Program-made: the position numbers and the translations under genes
Assembly: GCF_900107855.1 (NCBI RefSeq)
Contig: NZ_FNRJ01000017.1
Location: forward strand, 1 to 64,000
Length of the DNA: 64,000 bases
From: Marinobacterium iners DSM 11526
GTDB taxonomy: Bacteria > Pseudomonadota > Gammaproteobacteria > Pseudomonadales > Balneatricaceae
Direction of reading: 5' to 3'
Shown here: positions 52,034 to 60,890 of the stretch, in pieces
Numbering within the stretch: position 1 is the first letter of the stretch
How the letters are laid out: every line of letters starts with the position of its first letter
The notes under the pieces: generated by a model
What the model was told of the DNA's origin: nothing
What the model saw: the letters and a program-made list of their open reading frames with translations, nothing else
The model's database searches: none

Positions 52034-52888
52034 TTAAAGCTCAGCCGGCCGATCTATCAACTGCATGAATGCAGCCGTCGCTGCCGTATCCGGCCGCTGC
52101 CGATGGCGCAGAATATACAGTGGCCGACGGATACTGCGCTGCGGAACCAGCCTCACCAGCTCGCCACTTTGAAGCGAACGTCCCACCACCTGCAGCGATA
52201 GACAGCTTACACCCAAACCAGCCAGTACGGCGTGATGAATCGCCTCGGAGCTCCCCAGCTCCAGCCTGACACTGCTTGCCGTGAGCTCGGGGAACTCCCC
52301 CTCTACCACACTGCGCGTGCCCGAGCCTTTTTCTCGCATGATCCAGGGCATCTGCTCCAACGTCACAGCGGCTTCAGTCCAACCGCCAGCGGCCGATGCC
52401 ACCACAACCATCTCATCATCCTGCCAATGGGTCAGCTCCAGATTTGGATGCCGCGCCTGTCCTTCCACCAACCCAATATCCAGCTCACAGCGCGCCACAC
52501 GTCCTGCAATCACTTCGGTGTTAGCGACCTCAACTCGGCGACAGGGTTGATCAACACCACCCCGCCCCAATAATTGCGGCAGCATGTAGTTGCCGATAGT
52601 GGTACTGGCTCCGACTGCCAGCCGCCCCTGAGTACTGGAAAACAACTCATCCAGCTCACATGCCTGCGCCATCAGCAACTGTGCCCTTGGCTGCAGTCGT
52701 CGGCCCGCCTCATTCAGTACCAATCGCTTGCCGACACGGTCAAACAGCCGCACACCCAGGCGCTGCTCCAGCTCGGCCAGCGCATTACTGATGGCTGACT
52801 GTGACAGCGCCACCTGCGCCGCAGCTTGCGTAGTTGATCCCTTGGCAGCAATGGCCAGGAAAATTTCCAGCTGGCGAAGAGAGATCAT
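52034..52888 (-). CDS. LysR-family regulator, divergent from YeiH-type exporter
   Basis: 284 residues. N-terminal winged helix-turn-helix (LRQLEIFLAIAAKGSTTQAAAQVALSQSAISNALAELEQRLGVRLFDRVGKRLVLNEAG) and a co-inducer domain with LAVGASTTIGNYMLP and the IGLVEGQ motif. It resembles the E. coli YeiE type, whose gene is also divergent from yeiH, so I infer that it controls its neighbour. The ligand is unknown from sequence. Confidence 0.9.
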   Translation of the reverse strand: MISLRQLEIFLAIAAKGSTTQAAAQVALSQSAISNALAELEQRLGVRLFDRVGKRLVLNEAGRRLQPRAQLLMAQACELDELFSSTQGRLAVGASTTIGNYMLPQLLGRGGVDQPCRRVEVANTEVIAGRVARCELDIGLVEGQARHPNLELTHWQDDEMVVVASAAGGWTEAAVTLEQMPWIMREKGSGTRSVVEGEFPELTASSVRLELGSSEAIHHAVLAGLGVSCLSLQVVGRSLQSGELVRLVPQRSIRRPLYILRHRQRPDTAATAAFMQLIDRPAEL

Positions 52889-52894
52889 CTTTTT

Positions 52895-52911
52895 TACCTA
52901 TTTTTATGGTA
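52895..52911. promoter_or_regulatory. Candidate LysR operator in the divergent spacer
   Basis: TACC-TATTTTTAT-GGTA is a dyad (4-bp arms, AT-rich centre) in the 102-bp spacer between the LysR gene and the exporter gene; an AT-rich TATTATATAA follows and could hold the exporter -10. Weak evidence: short arms only. Confidence 0.35.
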
Positions 52912-52990
52912 GATATTATATAAATTACTCCTTTTACTAATACATTGCAGCTCTATAAGGTAGCCAGCCCAGCCAAGAGGTCTCGCTGCC

Positions 52991-54019
52991 ATGTTTGTTA
53001 CTCTGCTCAGTCGACATTATCTATTTACAGGCCTGGCACTGGCCTTTTTTCTAACATTGACCGCCCTGTCGCTGGTCCAAATGCCGCTGCCAATATTCCC
53101 CCTGCTGGGTCCACTGACACTGGCCATGTTACTGGGTATGGCAGCAGGCCACTGCAGCAGTTCGGATTTCACCCAGCAGACCGAACGCGGCCTGCAATTT
53201 TCCCGTCACTACCTGCTGCGAGCTGGCATTATCCTCTATGGACTGCGCATCAGCCTGGATGACCTCAGCACTGCCGGTTGGGGGGCTCTGCTGATTGATG
53301 CAATTGTGGTCACGACCATCCTGCTCACAGCGGCCTGGGCCGGGGTGCGCTGGTTTCGACTCGACGTACCGACAGCCCTGCTGATCGGCGCCGGCAGCGC
53401 CATTTGTGGTGCTGCTGCCGTTCTGGCCACGGCGCCAGCCCTGCGCGCGCGCAACCAGGCCGTACCTGTCGCCATTGCAACGGTTGTATTGTTTGGGTCA
53501 GCGGCCATGCTGCTGTACCCCTGGCTGTTTACACAAACCTGGGTAATGACGCTGCTTGATGGTTCGGCACGGGACTTTGGCCGCCTTGTTGGGGCCACTA
53601 CACATGAGGTCGCACAGGTTACCGCCATAGCCGCTACGTTACCTGCGGATGGCGCTCACACAGCTGTGGTTACCAAGCTGATGCGTGTGATGCTGCTGGT
53701 ACCGGTTCTGCTGGTTCTGAGTCGTCTGTTTCAGCATCGGACAGAGAGCAGCGAAACACCGAGCCTGACCATCCCCTGGTTTGCGCTGGTTTTCATGCTG
53801 CTGCCGCTGGTGAACAGTCTTGAGCTGGTACCAGCCGCCATACTGACATGGCTCCACCAGCTGGACCAGCTGCTGCTGGGGATGGCGATGACCGCTCTGG
53901 GATTTGCAACCCGGATCAGTGCGATTCGGGCTGCCGGCTGGCGCCCACTGGCGCTGGGCGCTCTGCTGTTTGTGTTGCTGCTGACAGGGGGTACCCTGCT
54001 GACGCTGTTGATCAGCTGA
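52991..54019 (+). CDS. YeiH/UPF0324-family membrane protein (putative sulfate exporter family)
   Basis: 342 residues with about ten hydrophobic helices. Family features include LLRAGIILYGLRISLDDL, AAVLATAPALRA, DFGRLVGATTHEVAQVTAIAATL and a charged TKLMRVMLLVPVLLVL segment. The family is annotated as possible sulfate/sulfonate exporters; activity is not established to my knowledge. It overlaps the convergent carbonic anhydrase gene by 8 bp. Confidence 0.88.
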   Translation: MFVTLLSRHYLFTGLALAFFLTLTALSLVQMPLPIFPLLGPLTLAMLLGMAAGHCSSSDFTQQTERGLQFSRHYLLRAGIILYGLRISLDDLSTAGWGALLIDAIVVTTILLTAAWAGVRWFRLDVPTALLIGAGSAICGAAAVLATAPALRARNQAVPVAIATVVLFGSAAMLLYPWLFTQTWVMTLLDGSARDFGRLVGATTHEVAQVTAIAATLPADGAHTAVVTKLMRVMLLVPVLLVLSRLFQHRTESSETPSLTIPWFALVFMLLPLVNSLELVPAAILTWLHQLDQLLLGMAMTALGFATRISAIRAAGWRPLALGALLFVLLLTGGTLLTLLIS

Positions 54020-54674
54020 AGGCGCGGGCCGCTTCGATCCTGTTCTGTGCTCCCTGCAACTCACTCTGGGCACTTTCAGGCCCCTCGGCGCAAAATTCAA
54101 GATCGGTCAGGCGACCGTTCTTAAGGCTGTAAATCCAGCCATGCACACTCAGCTCCTGACCACGATTCCATGCATCCTGCACCACAGTAGTGTTACAGAC
54201 GTTATAGGCCTGCTCAATCACGTTCAGCTCGCACAACTGATCGATCTGCTGCGGCGTATCCTTCCAGACACCGACCAGCGCACGGTGCTTGTAGTACACA
54301 TCGCGAATATTGCGCAGCCAGTTGTCAATCAGACCATGTGGCCGCTGCTCCATCGCGGCGCGCACACCACCACAACCATAGTGCCCCACCACCATTACAT
54401 GCTTCACCTTCAGTACCTCCACTGCGTACTGCAGCACAGACAGGCAATTCATGTCGGTATGCACCACGATATTGGAGACATTACGGTGAACAAACAGCTC
54501 GCCGGGCAACAGATCAACGATCTCGTTGGCCGGAACACGACTGTCGGAGCAGCCGATCCAGAGGTACTCGGGCGCTTGCTGACTGGCCAGCGTGGGAAAG
54601 AACTGAGGGTCCTGCTCCCGGATGCGATCAGACCAGTTGCGGTTATTGGTAAAAAGCGTCGACAGTTTCTTCAT
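54012..54674 (-). CDS. can: Beta-class carbonic anhydrase
   Basis: Interconverts CO2 and bicarbonate, supplying bicarbonate to CarAB among others. 220 residues: zinc ligands in CSDSRVPANEIVDL (Cys, Asp) and VVGHYGCGGVRAA (His, Cys), plus the dimer region LLPGELFVHRNVSNIV. Size and motifs match E. coli Can. Confidence 0.95.
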   Translation of the reverse strand: MKKLSTLFTNNRNWSDRIREQDPQFFPTLASQQAPEYLWIGCSDSRVPANEIVDLLPGELFVHRNVSNIVVHTDMNCLSVLQYAVEVLKVKHVMVVGHYGCGGVRAAMEQRPHGLIDNWLRNIRDVYYKHRALVGVWKDTPQQIDQLCELNVIEQAYNVCNTTVVQDAWNRGQELSVHGWIYSLKNGRLTDLEFCAEGPESAQSELQGAQNRIEAARAFS

Positions 54675-54754
54675 GTTTTTTCAATCCGCAGATACAACAC
54701 AGGCAACGGTGTATCACACCGCTGCCTGTCAGACTCGCACAACAGGGAGGTGGG

Positions 54755-55819
54755 TTAGCGGTGATACTGGGCACTCAACTCGTGCACCGCATCCACAAAC
54801 ACCTTGGCACTTTCCGGATCAACAAACTGATGAATGCCGTGCCCCAGGTTGAACACATGACCATTGCCAGAACCAAAGCGCTGCAAAATATCCGCCACCT
54901 CGGCGCGAATACGATCAGCCGGCGCATACAGCACGCTTGGGTCCATATTGCCCTGCAGCGCAATACGGTCACCAACGCGGCGACGGGCATCATCGATATT
55001 GGTGGTCCAATCCAGGCCCAAAGCATCGGCACCTGCTTCGGCCATCACTTCAAGCCACTGCCCGCCATTTTTGGTGAATAGAATCACCGGCACACGACGG
55101 CCTTCGTGTTCACGAATCAGGCCATCAACGATCTGCTTCATGTATTTGAGCGAAAATTCCTGATACATGGGGCCGCTGAGCACACCACCCCAGGTATCGA
55201 AGATCTGTACCGCCTGAGCGCCACTGCGGATCTGCTCATTCAAGTAGGTAGTCACCGACTGCGCCAGCTTGTCCAGCAGCGCATGCATCACCTCGGGCGT
55301 GGCATACATCATCTGCTTGATATGGCGGAAATCCTTGCTGGAACCGCCCTCAACCATGTAAGTCGCCAGCGTCCAGGGGCTGCCGGAAAAACCGATCAGC
55401 GGTACACGACCGGACAGAGCGCCACGAATCTCTTTCACGGCTGCCATGACGTAGTCCAGATCGGTGGCGGCATCGGGGATCGGCAGCTCGGCCACATCCT
55501 TCTCGGTTCGGATGATCTTCTTGAAACGCGGGCCTTCACCCTGCTCAAAGTAGAGCCCCAGACCCATGGCATCGGGGATAGTGAGGATATCGGAAAACAG
55601 GATGGCCGCATCCAGATCGTAACGCTCCAACGGCTGCAGTGTCACTTCACAGGCCAGCTCACGATTTTTGCACAGACTCAGAAAGTCTCCGGCCTGCGCA
55701 CGGGTGGCACGGTATTCCGGCAGATATCGCCCTGCCTGTCGCATCATCCAGACCGGTGTCACATCGACCGGCTCACGCAGCAGCGCCCGCAGGAAGCGAT
55801 CATTTTTCAGTTCAGCCAT
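54755..55819 (-). CDS. hemE: Uroporphyrinogen decarboxylase
   Basis: Removes four carboxyls from uroporphyrinogen III in heme synthesis. ATG 55819 gives 354 residues beginning [41 protein letters not shown], the hallmark N-terminus, with [39 protein letters not shown] and [13 protein letters not shown]. The open frame from 55879 adds non-conserved sequence. hemL, earlier in the pathway, is at 8572. Confidence 0.97.
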   Translation of the reverse strand: MAELKNDRFLRALLREPVDVTPVWMMRQAGRYLPEYRATRAQAGDFLSLCKNRELACEVTLQPLERYDLDAAILFSDILTIPDAMGLGLYFEQGEGPRFKKIIRTEKDVAELPIPDAATDLDYVMAAVKEIRGALSGRVPLIGFSGSPWTLATYMVEGGSSKDFRHIKQMMYATPEVMHALLDKLAQSVTTYLNEQIRSGAQAVQIFDTWGGVLSGPMYQEFSLKYMKQIVDGLIREHEGRRVPVILFTKNGGQWLEVMAEAGADALGLDWTTNIDDARRRVGDRIALQGNMDPSVLYAPADRIRAEVADILQRFGSGNGHVFNLGHGIHQFVDPESAKVFVDAVHELSAQYHR

Positions 55820-55979
55820 CGCGCTCTCAATCCTGTTCGCAGTTAATTCAAGGGGCCTATTGTAACCGCTAAAAGGCACAAATGCGCATGGACCTGATCA
55901 CATCCATCCAATTGCACCGTACAATAACTGGTCTATGGTTAACCCATACTCCATTGACCACGGCAATGACGGCACTCAC

Positions 55980-56780
55980 ATGAACCGATCGACACAACTG
56001 ATCAGCCTGCCCAGTTCGGCAGACCAGCACGACCATCATTACCACCAACTGGTTTTTGGGCTTGAAGGCGAAACGGAATTTGAGCTGGTAGGCCACAGCC
56101 GAGAAGTCAGCATCGGCCATGGCTGCCTGGTTCCCTGCTCGACCGAGCATATTTTCAGCGGACTGGGCGACAACCGCATTCTGGTCGTCAATCTGCCGGC
56201 ATACAGTGAAGACCGTCAGCAGCAGGAGCGTGTCGAGCAGCTGTTCCGCAGTGCACGCTACTTTAACTGCCCACCGCAGTTGCAGTTGCTCTTGCGCACC
56301 CTCAGCCGCGAGGTAGAAAGCAGCCCCGAAGACTCGCTGCTGCTTGAAGCCTGCAGCAACACACTGCTGTGCTCATTGCAGCGTCAGCTGGAATACCTTC
56401 CTCTGCCACAGCCTCGCAGCATGGCAGGACGACTCAACCTTGAGCTGCTGGATGATTACCTTGAACTGCATATTGAAAGGCGCATCAGCGTAGCCGAATT
56501 GGCAGGCCTGTTTTGCCTCAGCAGCAGCCAGTTTTTTGCCCGCTTCAAAACTGAAACAGGTCGCACACCGCAGGAATACGTCAGCGAGTACAGGCTGCGA
56601 GCTGTGCGCAGCGCCCTGGAAAACTCCGCGGCACCCATTGCACAACTTGCAGGGCGTTTCGGGTTTTGCAGCCAGAGCGCGTTGACTCGCACATTCAGCC
56701 AGCGCTTCCAGATTTCACCGGCGCATTATCGGCGCCAACACGGCCAGGCTCTGCCGGAGGATTTGGCAAAACAAGCATAG
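55980..56780 (+). CDS. AraC-family regulator, likely of proline use
   Basis: 266 residues from ATG 55980 (an ATG at 55935 is also in frame). N-terminal cupin-like ligand domain (HHYHQLVFGLEGETEFELVGHSREVSIGHGCLVPC) and two C-terminal helix-turn-helix units (ISVAELAGLFCLSSSQFFARFKTETGRTPQEYV; PIAQLAGRFGFCSQSALTRTFSQRFQISPAHYRRQ). It is followed on the same strand by putA after 140 bp. In Pseudomonas aeruginosa an AraC protein (PruR) activates putA-putP. Since this PutA lacks its own DNA-binding domain, the same role is likely here. Confidence 0.88.
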   Translation: MNRSTQLISLPSSADQHDHHYHQLVFGLEGETEFELVGHSREVSIGHGCLVPCSTEHIFSGLGDNRILVVNLPAYSEDRQQQERVEQLFRSARYFNCPPQLQLLLRTLSREVESSPEDSLLLEACSNTLLCSLQRQLEYLPLPQPRSMAGRLNLELLDDYLELHIERRISVAELAGLFCLSSSQFFARFKTETGRTPQEYVSEYRLRAVRSALENSAAPIAQLAGRFGFCSQSALTRTFSQRFQISPAHYRRQHGQALPEDLAKQA

Positions 56781-56920
56781 ATTCAGACAAGACCTCTCCG
56801 CACAGCCTGTTATTAAATGCAGTTCGAGTGGGTAATCCTGCCCTCTTGAACGGCCGCGACTGACGATACGGCCTGCGTGTTGCAGCCCGCCATCTGCGGA
56901 GAAGAGTTGAGGAAAAGTCT

Positions 56921-59900
56921 ATGTTCAAAGCGATTGATGCCCTGCATCCGGGATACATCGAGCAGCCACTGGAAACGCTCCAGGCGCAGATCTCCCCGCT
57001 TTATGCCATCGACGAGGGCCAATGGCTGCGCGAGCTGATGCCACTCGCCGAGCCGAGCCGCGATCAGATCAGCAGCACTGAAGCCACCGCCACCCGCCTG
57101 ATTGAGCAGGTACGTGCCGATGATGGCGCCATCCACATGATCGATGCCCTGTTGCTGGAATACAGCCTGGACACCCGCGAAGGAATCCTGTTGATGTGTC
57201 TGGCTGAAGCACTGATGCGGGTACCTGACGCCGAGACAGCCGACGCCCTGATCCGCGACAAGCTCAGTGTCGCCGACTGGAAAAGCCACCTTAAGCATTC
57301 GGACTCCGTACTGGTCAACGCTTCCACTTGGGGTCTGTTGCTGACCGGCAAGGTCGTAACGCTGGACGAACGCGAAGACGGCACACCGTCCGGTGTCATC
57401 AACCGTCTGGTCAATCGACTCGGCGAGCCTCTGATCAGAAAGGTCATGCAACAGGCAATGAAGATCATGGGGCATCAGTTCGTACTCGGCCGCAATATCG
57501 ATGAAGCCATGAAACGCGGCAGTGACTTTCGCCAAAAGGGCTACACCTATTCCTTCGACATGCTCGGCGAAGCGGCACTGACCCGCGCCGATGCAGCCAA
57601 ATACCTGAACGATTACAGCAACGCCATCAACTTTGTCGGCAACTATCAGGACAAAAAAGCCAAGGGACCCAAGCCCAGCGTATCGATCAAACTGTCCGCC
57701 CTGCACCCTCGCTACGAGCCAGGTCAGGAAGAGCAGGTCATGCAGCAACTGTTCGAAACCGTGCTTAAGCTGATTCGTCAGGCACGGGCACTGGATGTCG
57801 CGATCACCATCGATGCCGAAGAGGCCGACCGACTTGAGCTGTCGCTGGAACTGTTCCAGAAGCTGTATCAACATCCTGACTGCCAGGGCTGGGGCGGCTT
57901 CGGACTGGTTGTGCAAGCTTACTCCAAGCGAGCGCTGCCGGTGCTCGTCTGGCTGGCCGCACTGGCGAAACAGCAGGGCGACCTGATACCGCTACGCTTG
58001 GTCAAGGGCGCCTACTGGGACTCTGAAATCAAGCTGTGCCAGCAGAAAGGTCTTGACGGTTACCCGGTTTACACCCGCAAGGAGGCCACCGACGTATCCT
58101 ATCTGGCCTGCGCGCGCTTTCTGCTCAGCGGCCACATCAAGGGCCTGATCTGGCCACAGTTTGCCAGCCACAACGCACATACCGTTGCCGCAGTTATGAC
58201 CGAAGCGCAGCACAACCAATTCGAATTCCAGCGCTTGCATGGCATGGGTGATGCTCTGTACGACCAAGTACTGGAACAGGCCGGTGTTGCGGTACGCATC
58301 TACGCACCGGTTGGCAATCACAAAGACCTGCTGCCCTATCTGGTGCGTCGCCTGCTGGAAAACGGCGCCAACAGTTCATTCGTACACCGACTGGTTGATG
58401 CTCGCTGCCCGATCAGCGATCTGGTAGAGCACCCCTGGCAGACCCTGAACAAGCGTGATCCGCTGCATAACCCACGCATCCCGCTGCCACGTCACATCTA
58501 CGGTGACAAGCGCCTGAACTCGCGCGGCCCGAACATCGATATTGCCGCTGAATGGCAACCGTTCAGTGCCGACATTCAACGTTGGCTCAACCACCAGTGG
58601 CAGGGAGGGCCGATCATCAATGGCCAGCGCCTGACGACCGGCACCGAAATTCAGGTAAAGGCACCCTATGATCACCGTATCAGCGCCGGCCAGGTACACT
58701 TTGCCGACAGCTCCTGTGTAGAACAGGCGATTGCCGCCGCGCAGGGCGGCGTTCAATCATGGCAACAAACCCCGGTGGGCGTACGCACACAGGCATTGAG
58801 GCGACTGGGAGATTTGCTGGAAGACCATCTGGCGGAGCTGGTTGCCCTGTGCCATCAGGAAGCGGGCAAAACCATCCAGGACGGGATTGACGAAGTACGT
58901 GAAGCAGTGGACTTCTGCCGGTATTACAGCCTGCAGGCCGACCAGCTCTTCAGCACCCCTCTTGAGCGCACCATCGCCGACGGCAGTCACTGCCGAATGA
59001 TCCGCAACGGTCGAGGTGTGTTTGTCTGTATCAGCCCCTGGAACTTCCCGCTGGCCATTTTCCTCGGCCAGATTACAGCTGCACTGGCTGCCGGCAACAC
59101 GGTCATCGCCAAGCCCGCCGAACAGACCAGTCTGATCGCAAACCGTGCCATCGAACTGATGCTTGAAGCCGGCATCCCCGGCAGCGCCATTCAACTGTTG
59201 CCCGGCGATGGCGCTACGGTTGGCGCTCCCCTGACAAGCGATCCACGCATTGCCGGCGTGGCCTTTACCGGCTCCACCGAAACCGCTCGGCTGATCAATC
59301 GCGCTCTGGCCGGACGCAATGCCGAACCGGTCCCGCTGATTGCCGAGACCGGCGGCCAGAATGCCATGATCATTGACTCGACGTCACTGCCCGAACAGGT
59401 GGTGAAGGATGCCGTGCAATCCGCTTTCGTATCGGCAGGTCAGCGCTGTTCGGCTCTACGCGTACTCTGTGTACAGAGCGATATCGCCGATCGCATCATC
59501 GACCTGCTGCAGGGTGCCATGGCCGAGCTGAAAACCGGCAACCCCTGCCTGCACAGCACGGATGTCGGCCCTGTCATTGACACCGAAGCACAGCAGGGGT
59601 TGCTGAGCTATATCGATCAGATGAAAAGTCATGCCAAACTGCTGGCTCAGACGCCGCTGCATGCAAACGCGGATCAGGGCACCTTCGTACCGCCCACTGC
59701 CTTTGAGATCGACTCCATCGAACGATTGGGCCGCGAACAATTCGGTCCGATCATGCACCTGGTACGCTATAAAGCCCGTGACCTGGACAGGCTGATTGAT
59801 CAAATCAATCACTGCGGCTATGGTCTCACGCTCGGCATTCACAGCCGTAACGAAGGTACCGCAGCACATATCGAGTCGCGCGCACGCGTCGGCAATACCT

Positions 59901-60055
59901 ACATCAACCGCAATCAGGTCGGCGCCACCGTCGGCGTACAACCGTTCGGCGGGCAAGGTCTGTCCGGTACGGGTCCAAAGGCCGGTGGCCCGCACTATCT
60001 GCTACGCTTTACTCAACTGGCTACGGCAGCCACGCCCAAGGCGGAGGAAGAATGA
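56921..60055 (+). CDS. putA: Bifunctional proline dehydrogenase / P5C dehydrogenase, without N- and C-terminal extra domains
   Basis: Oxidises proline to glutamate in two steps. 1044 residues. The proline dehydrogenase barrel spans about residues 200-490, with DMLGEAALT, SIKLSALHPRYE, DAEEADRLELSL, RLVKGAYWDSEIK and the YLVRRLLENGANSSFVHRLVD signature. The P5C dehydrogenase domain has ISPWNFPLAIFLGQITAALAAGNTVIAKPAEQT, GVAFTGSTETA, the Glu in IAETGGQNAMI and the nucleophile Cys in SAGQRCSALRVL. There is no ribbon-helix-helix domain at the N-terminus, so it should not repress its own gene. It stops after KAGGPHYLLRFTQLATAATPKAEEE; the ALDH-like C-terminal domain of long PutAs is encoded by the next gene. 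GAGGAAAA five bases before the ATG is a strong ribosome site. Confidence 0.96.
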   Translation: MFKAIDALHPGYIEQPLETLQAQISPLYAIDEGQWLRELMPLAEPSRDQISSTEATATRLIEQVRADDGAIHMIDALLLEYSLDTREGILLMCLAEALMRVPDAETADALIRDKLSVADWKSHLKHSDSVLVNASTWGLLLTGKVVTLDEREDGTPSGVINRLVNRLGEPLIRKVMQQAMKIMGHQFVLGRNIDEAMKRGSDFRQKGYTYSFDMLGEAALTRADAAKYLNDYSNAINFVGNYQDKKAKGPKPSVSIKLSALHPRYEPGQEEQVMQQLFETVLKLIRQARALDVAITIDAEEADRLELSLELFQKLYQHPDCQGWGGFGLVVQAYSKRALPVLVWLAALAKQQGDLIPLRLVKGAYWDSEIKLCQQKGLDGYPVYTRKEATDVSYLACARFLLSGHIKGLIWPQFASHNAHTVAAVMTEAQHNQFEFQRLHGMGDALYDQVLEQAGVAVRIYAPVGNHKDLLPYLVRRLLENGANSSFVHRLVDARCPISDLVEHPWQTLNKRDPLHNPRIPLPRHIYGDKRLNSRGPNIDIAAEWQPFSADIQRWLNHQWQGGPIINGQRLTTGTEIQVKAPYDHRISAGQVHFADSSCVEQAIAAAQGGVQSWQQTPVGVRTQALRRLGDLLEDHLAELVALCHQEAGKTIQDGIDEVREAVDFCRYYSLQADQLFSTPLERTIADGSHCRMIRNGRGVFVCISPWNFPLAIFLGQITAALAAGNTVIAKPAEQTSLIANRAIELMLEAGIPGSAIQLLPGDGATVGAPLTSDPRIAGVAFTGSTETARLINRALAGRNAEPVPLIAETGGQNAMIIDSTSLPEQVVKDAVQSAFVSAGQRCSALRVLCVQSDIADRIIDLLQGAMAELKTGNPCLHSTDVGPVIDTEAQQGLLSYIDQMKSHAKLLAQTPLHANADQGTFVPPTAFEIDSIERLGREQFGPIMHLVRYKARDLDRLIDQINHCGYGLTLGIHSRNEGTAAHIESRARVGNTYINRNQVGATVGVQPFGGQGLSGTGPKAGGPHYLLRFTQLATAATPKAEEE

Positions 60056-60756
60056 TGCACACCACCGTTACACTGGATATTCAGGCAACCGCCATCTGGG
60101 AAGCATGGAACCGCCGTGGCTTTGCCGACCGCTGCCAACTGCTGGGACCGATACTGGAACAGCTGCCGGCACATGCCGAAGCGGCTGCCACCGTACGCCT
60201 GGCTAAGCAATTACTGCAGGATGCCGCGGCTTTGGAGCCTGTTATCGCCCTGCCAGGACCAACCGGCGAATCCAATGAACTGTACCTCACCGGACGCGGT
60301 GTGGTGCTGGTCTTGGGTAACGAACAGAGCACACACTCCCTGATCACTTGCCAACTGCTGGCAGCACTGGCCTGCGGTAACGCCGTGGCCCTGCACTGGC
60401 CCGAGCAGGCAGAGTGGTCAAGCGCCCTGGTGGATGCCTGCCACCAATCCGGTGTGCCCAAAGGCGCATTGGTGCTCAGCGAAGCGACCTCTTCCAAGGA
60501 TCTGCTGCAAACACCAGACCTGCGACTGGTAATCAGCAGCGGAACGCCCGAGCACATCATTGCACTCAACCGCACCTTGGCTGCTCAAGATGGTGTACTG
60601 ATTCAACTGGTGGCCGAAACCGATACCACCAACTGCCCCCAGCTCGTAAGTCCTGACTTCCTGTTACGGCTGGTCACGGAAAAAACCCGTACCATTAACA
60701 CCACTGCTGTCGGCGGCAACGCAACCCTGCTTGAGCTGGGCAGCAGTGCCGTGTGA
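60052..60756 (+). CDS. Stand-alone PutA C-terminal (ALDH-superfamily-like) domain
   Basis: 234 residues, starting at ATG 60052 inside the putA stop (ATGA overlap) and in a different frame, so separately translated unless the ribosome shifts. It aligns by eye to the last 200 residues of E. coli PutA: GPTGESNELYLTGRGVVLVLGNEQ matches the segment beginning GPTGERN, LLAALACGNAVALHWPE matches LAAVLAVG...VLWPD, AAQDGVLIQLVAE matches VAARDG-IVSV, and TRTINTTAVGGNATLLELG matches SVNTAAAGGNASLMTIG at the very end. The aldehyde dehydrogenase Cys and Glu are absent, so it is a structural domain. In fused PutAs it closes the channel between the two active sites; here it would do so in trans. Confidence 0.87.
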   Translation: MMHTTVTLDIQATAIWEAWNRRGFADRCQLLGPILEQLPAHAEAAATVRLAKQLLQDAAALEPVIALPGPTGESNELYLTGRGVVLVLGNEQSTHSLITCQLLAALACGNAVALHWPEQAEWSSALVDACHQSGVPKGALVLSEATSSKDLLQTPDLRLVISSGTPEHIIALNRTLAAQDGVLIQLVAETDTTNCPQLVSPDFLLRLVTEKTRTINTTAVGGNATLLELGSSAV

Positions 60757-60764
60757 CGTGTAAT

Positions 60765-60797
60765 CCCCATGTGGTGCTTACAGCACCGAATGTGGGG
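60765..60797 (+). other. Intergenic hairpin between PutA domain gene and putP
   Basis: Stem CCCCA + GGTGCT / AGCACC + TGGGG with an asymmetric internal loop and a 3-nt apex. No T-run follows, so it is not a standard terminator; it could slow 3' decay of the putA mRNA or set putP levels lower. Confidence 0.5.
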
Positions 60798-60890
60798 CTC
60801 AATGACCACTCCCGGCTTCTCTGAACCACCGGCACGGGAGTGGCGCAAATAACAGAACCCCCGTCCGGGGATTGCAGAGAGGCTTTTTGC

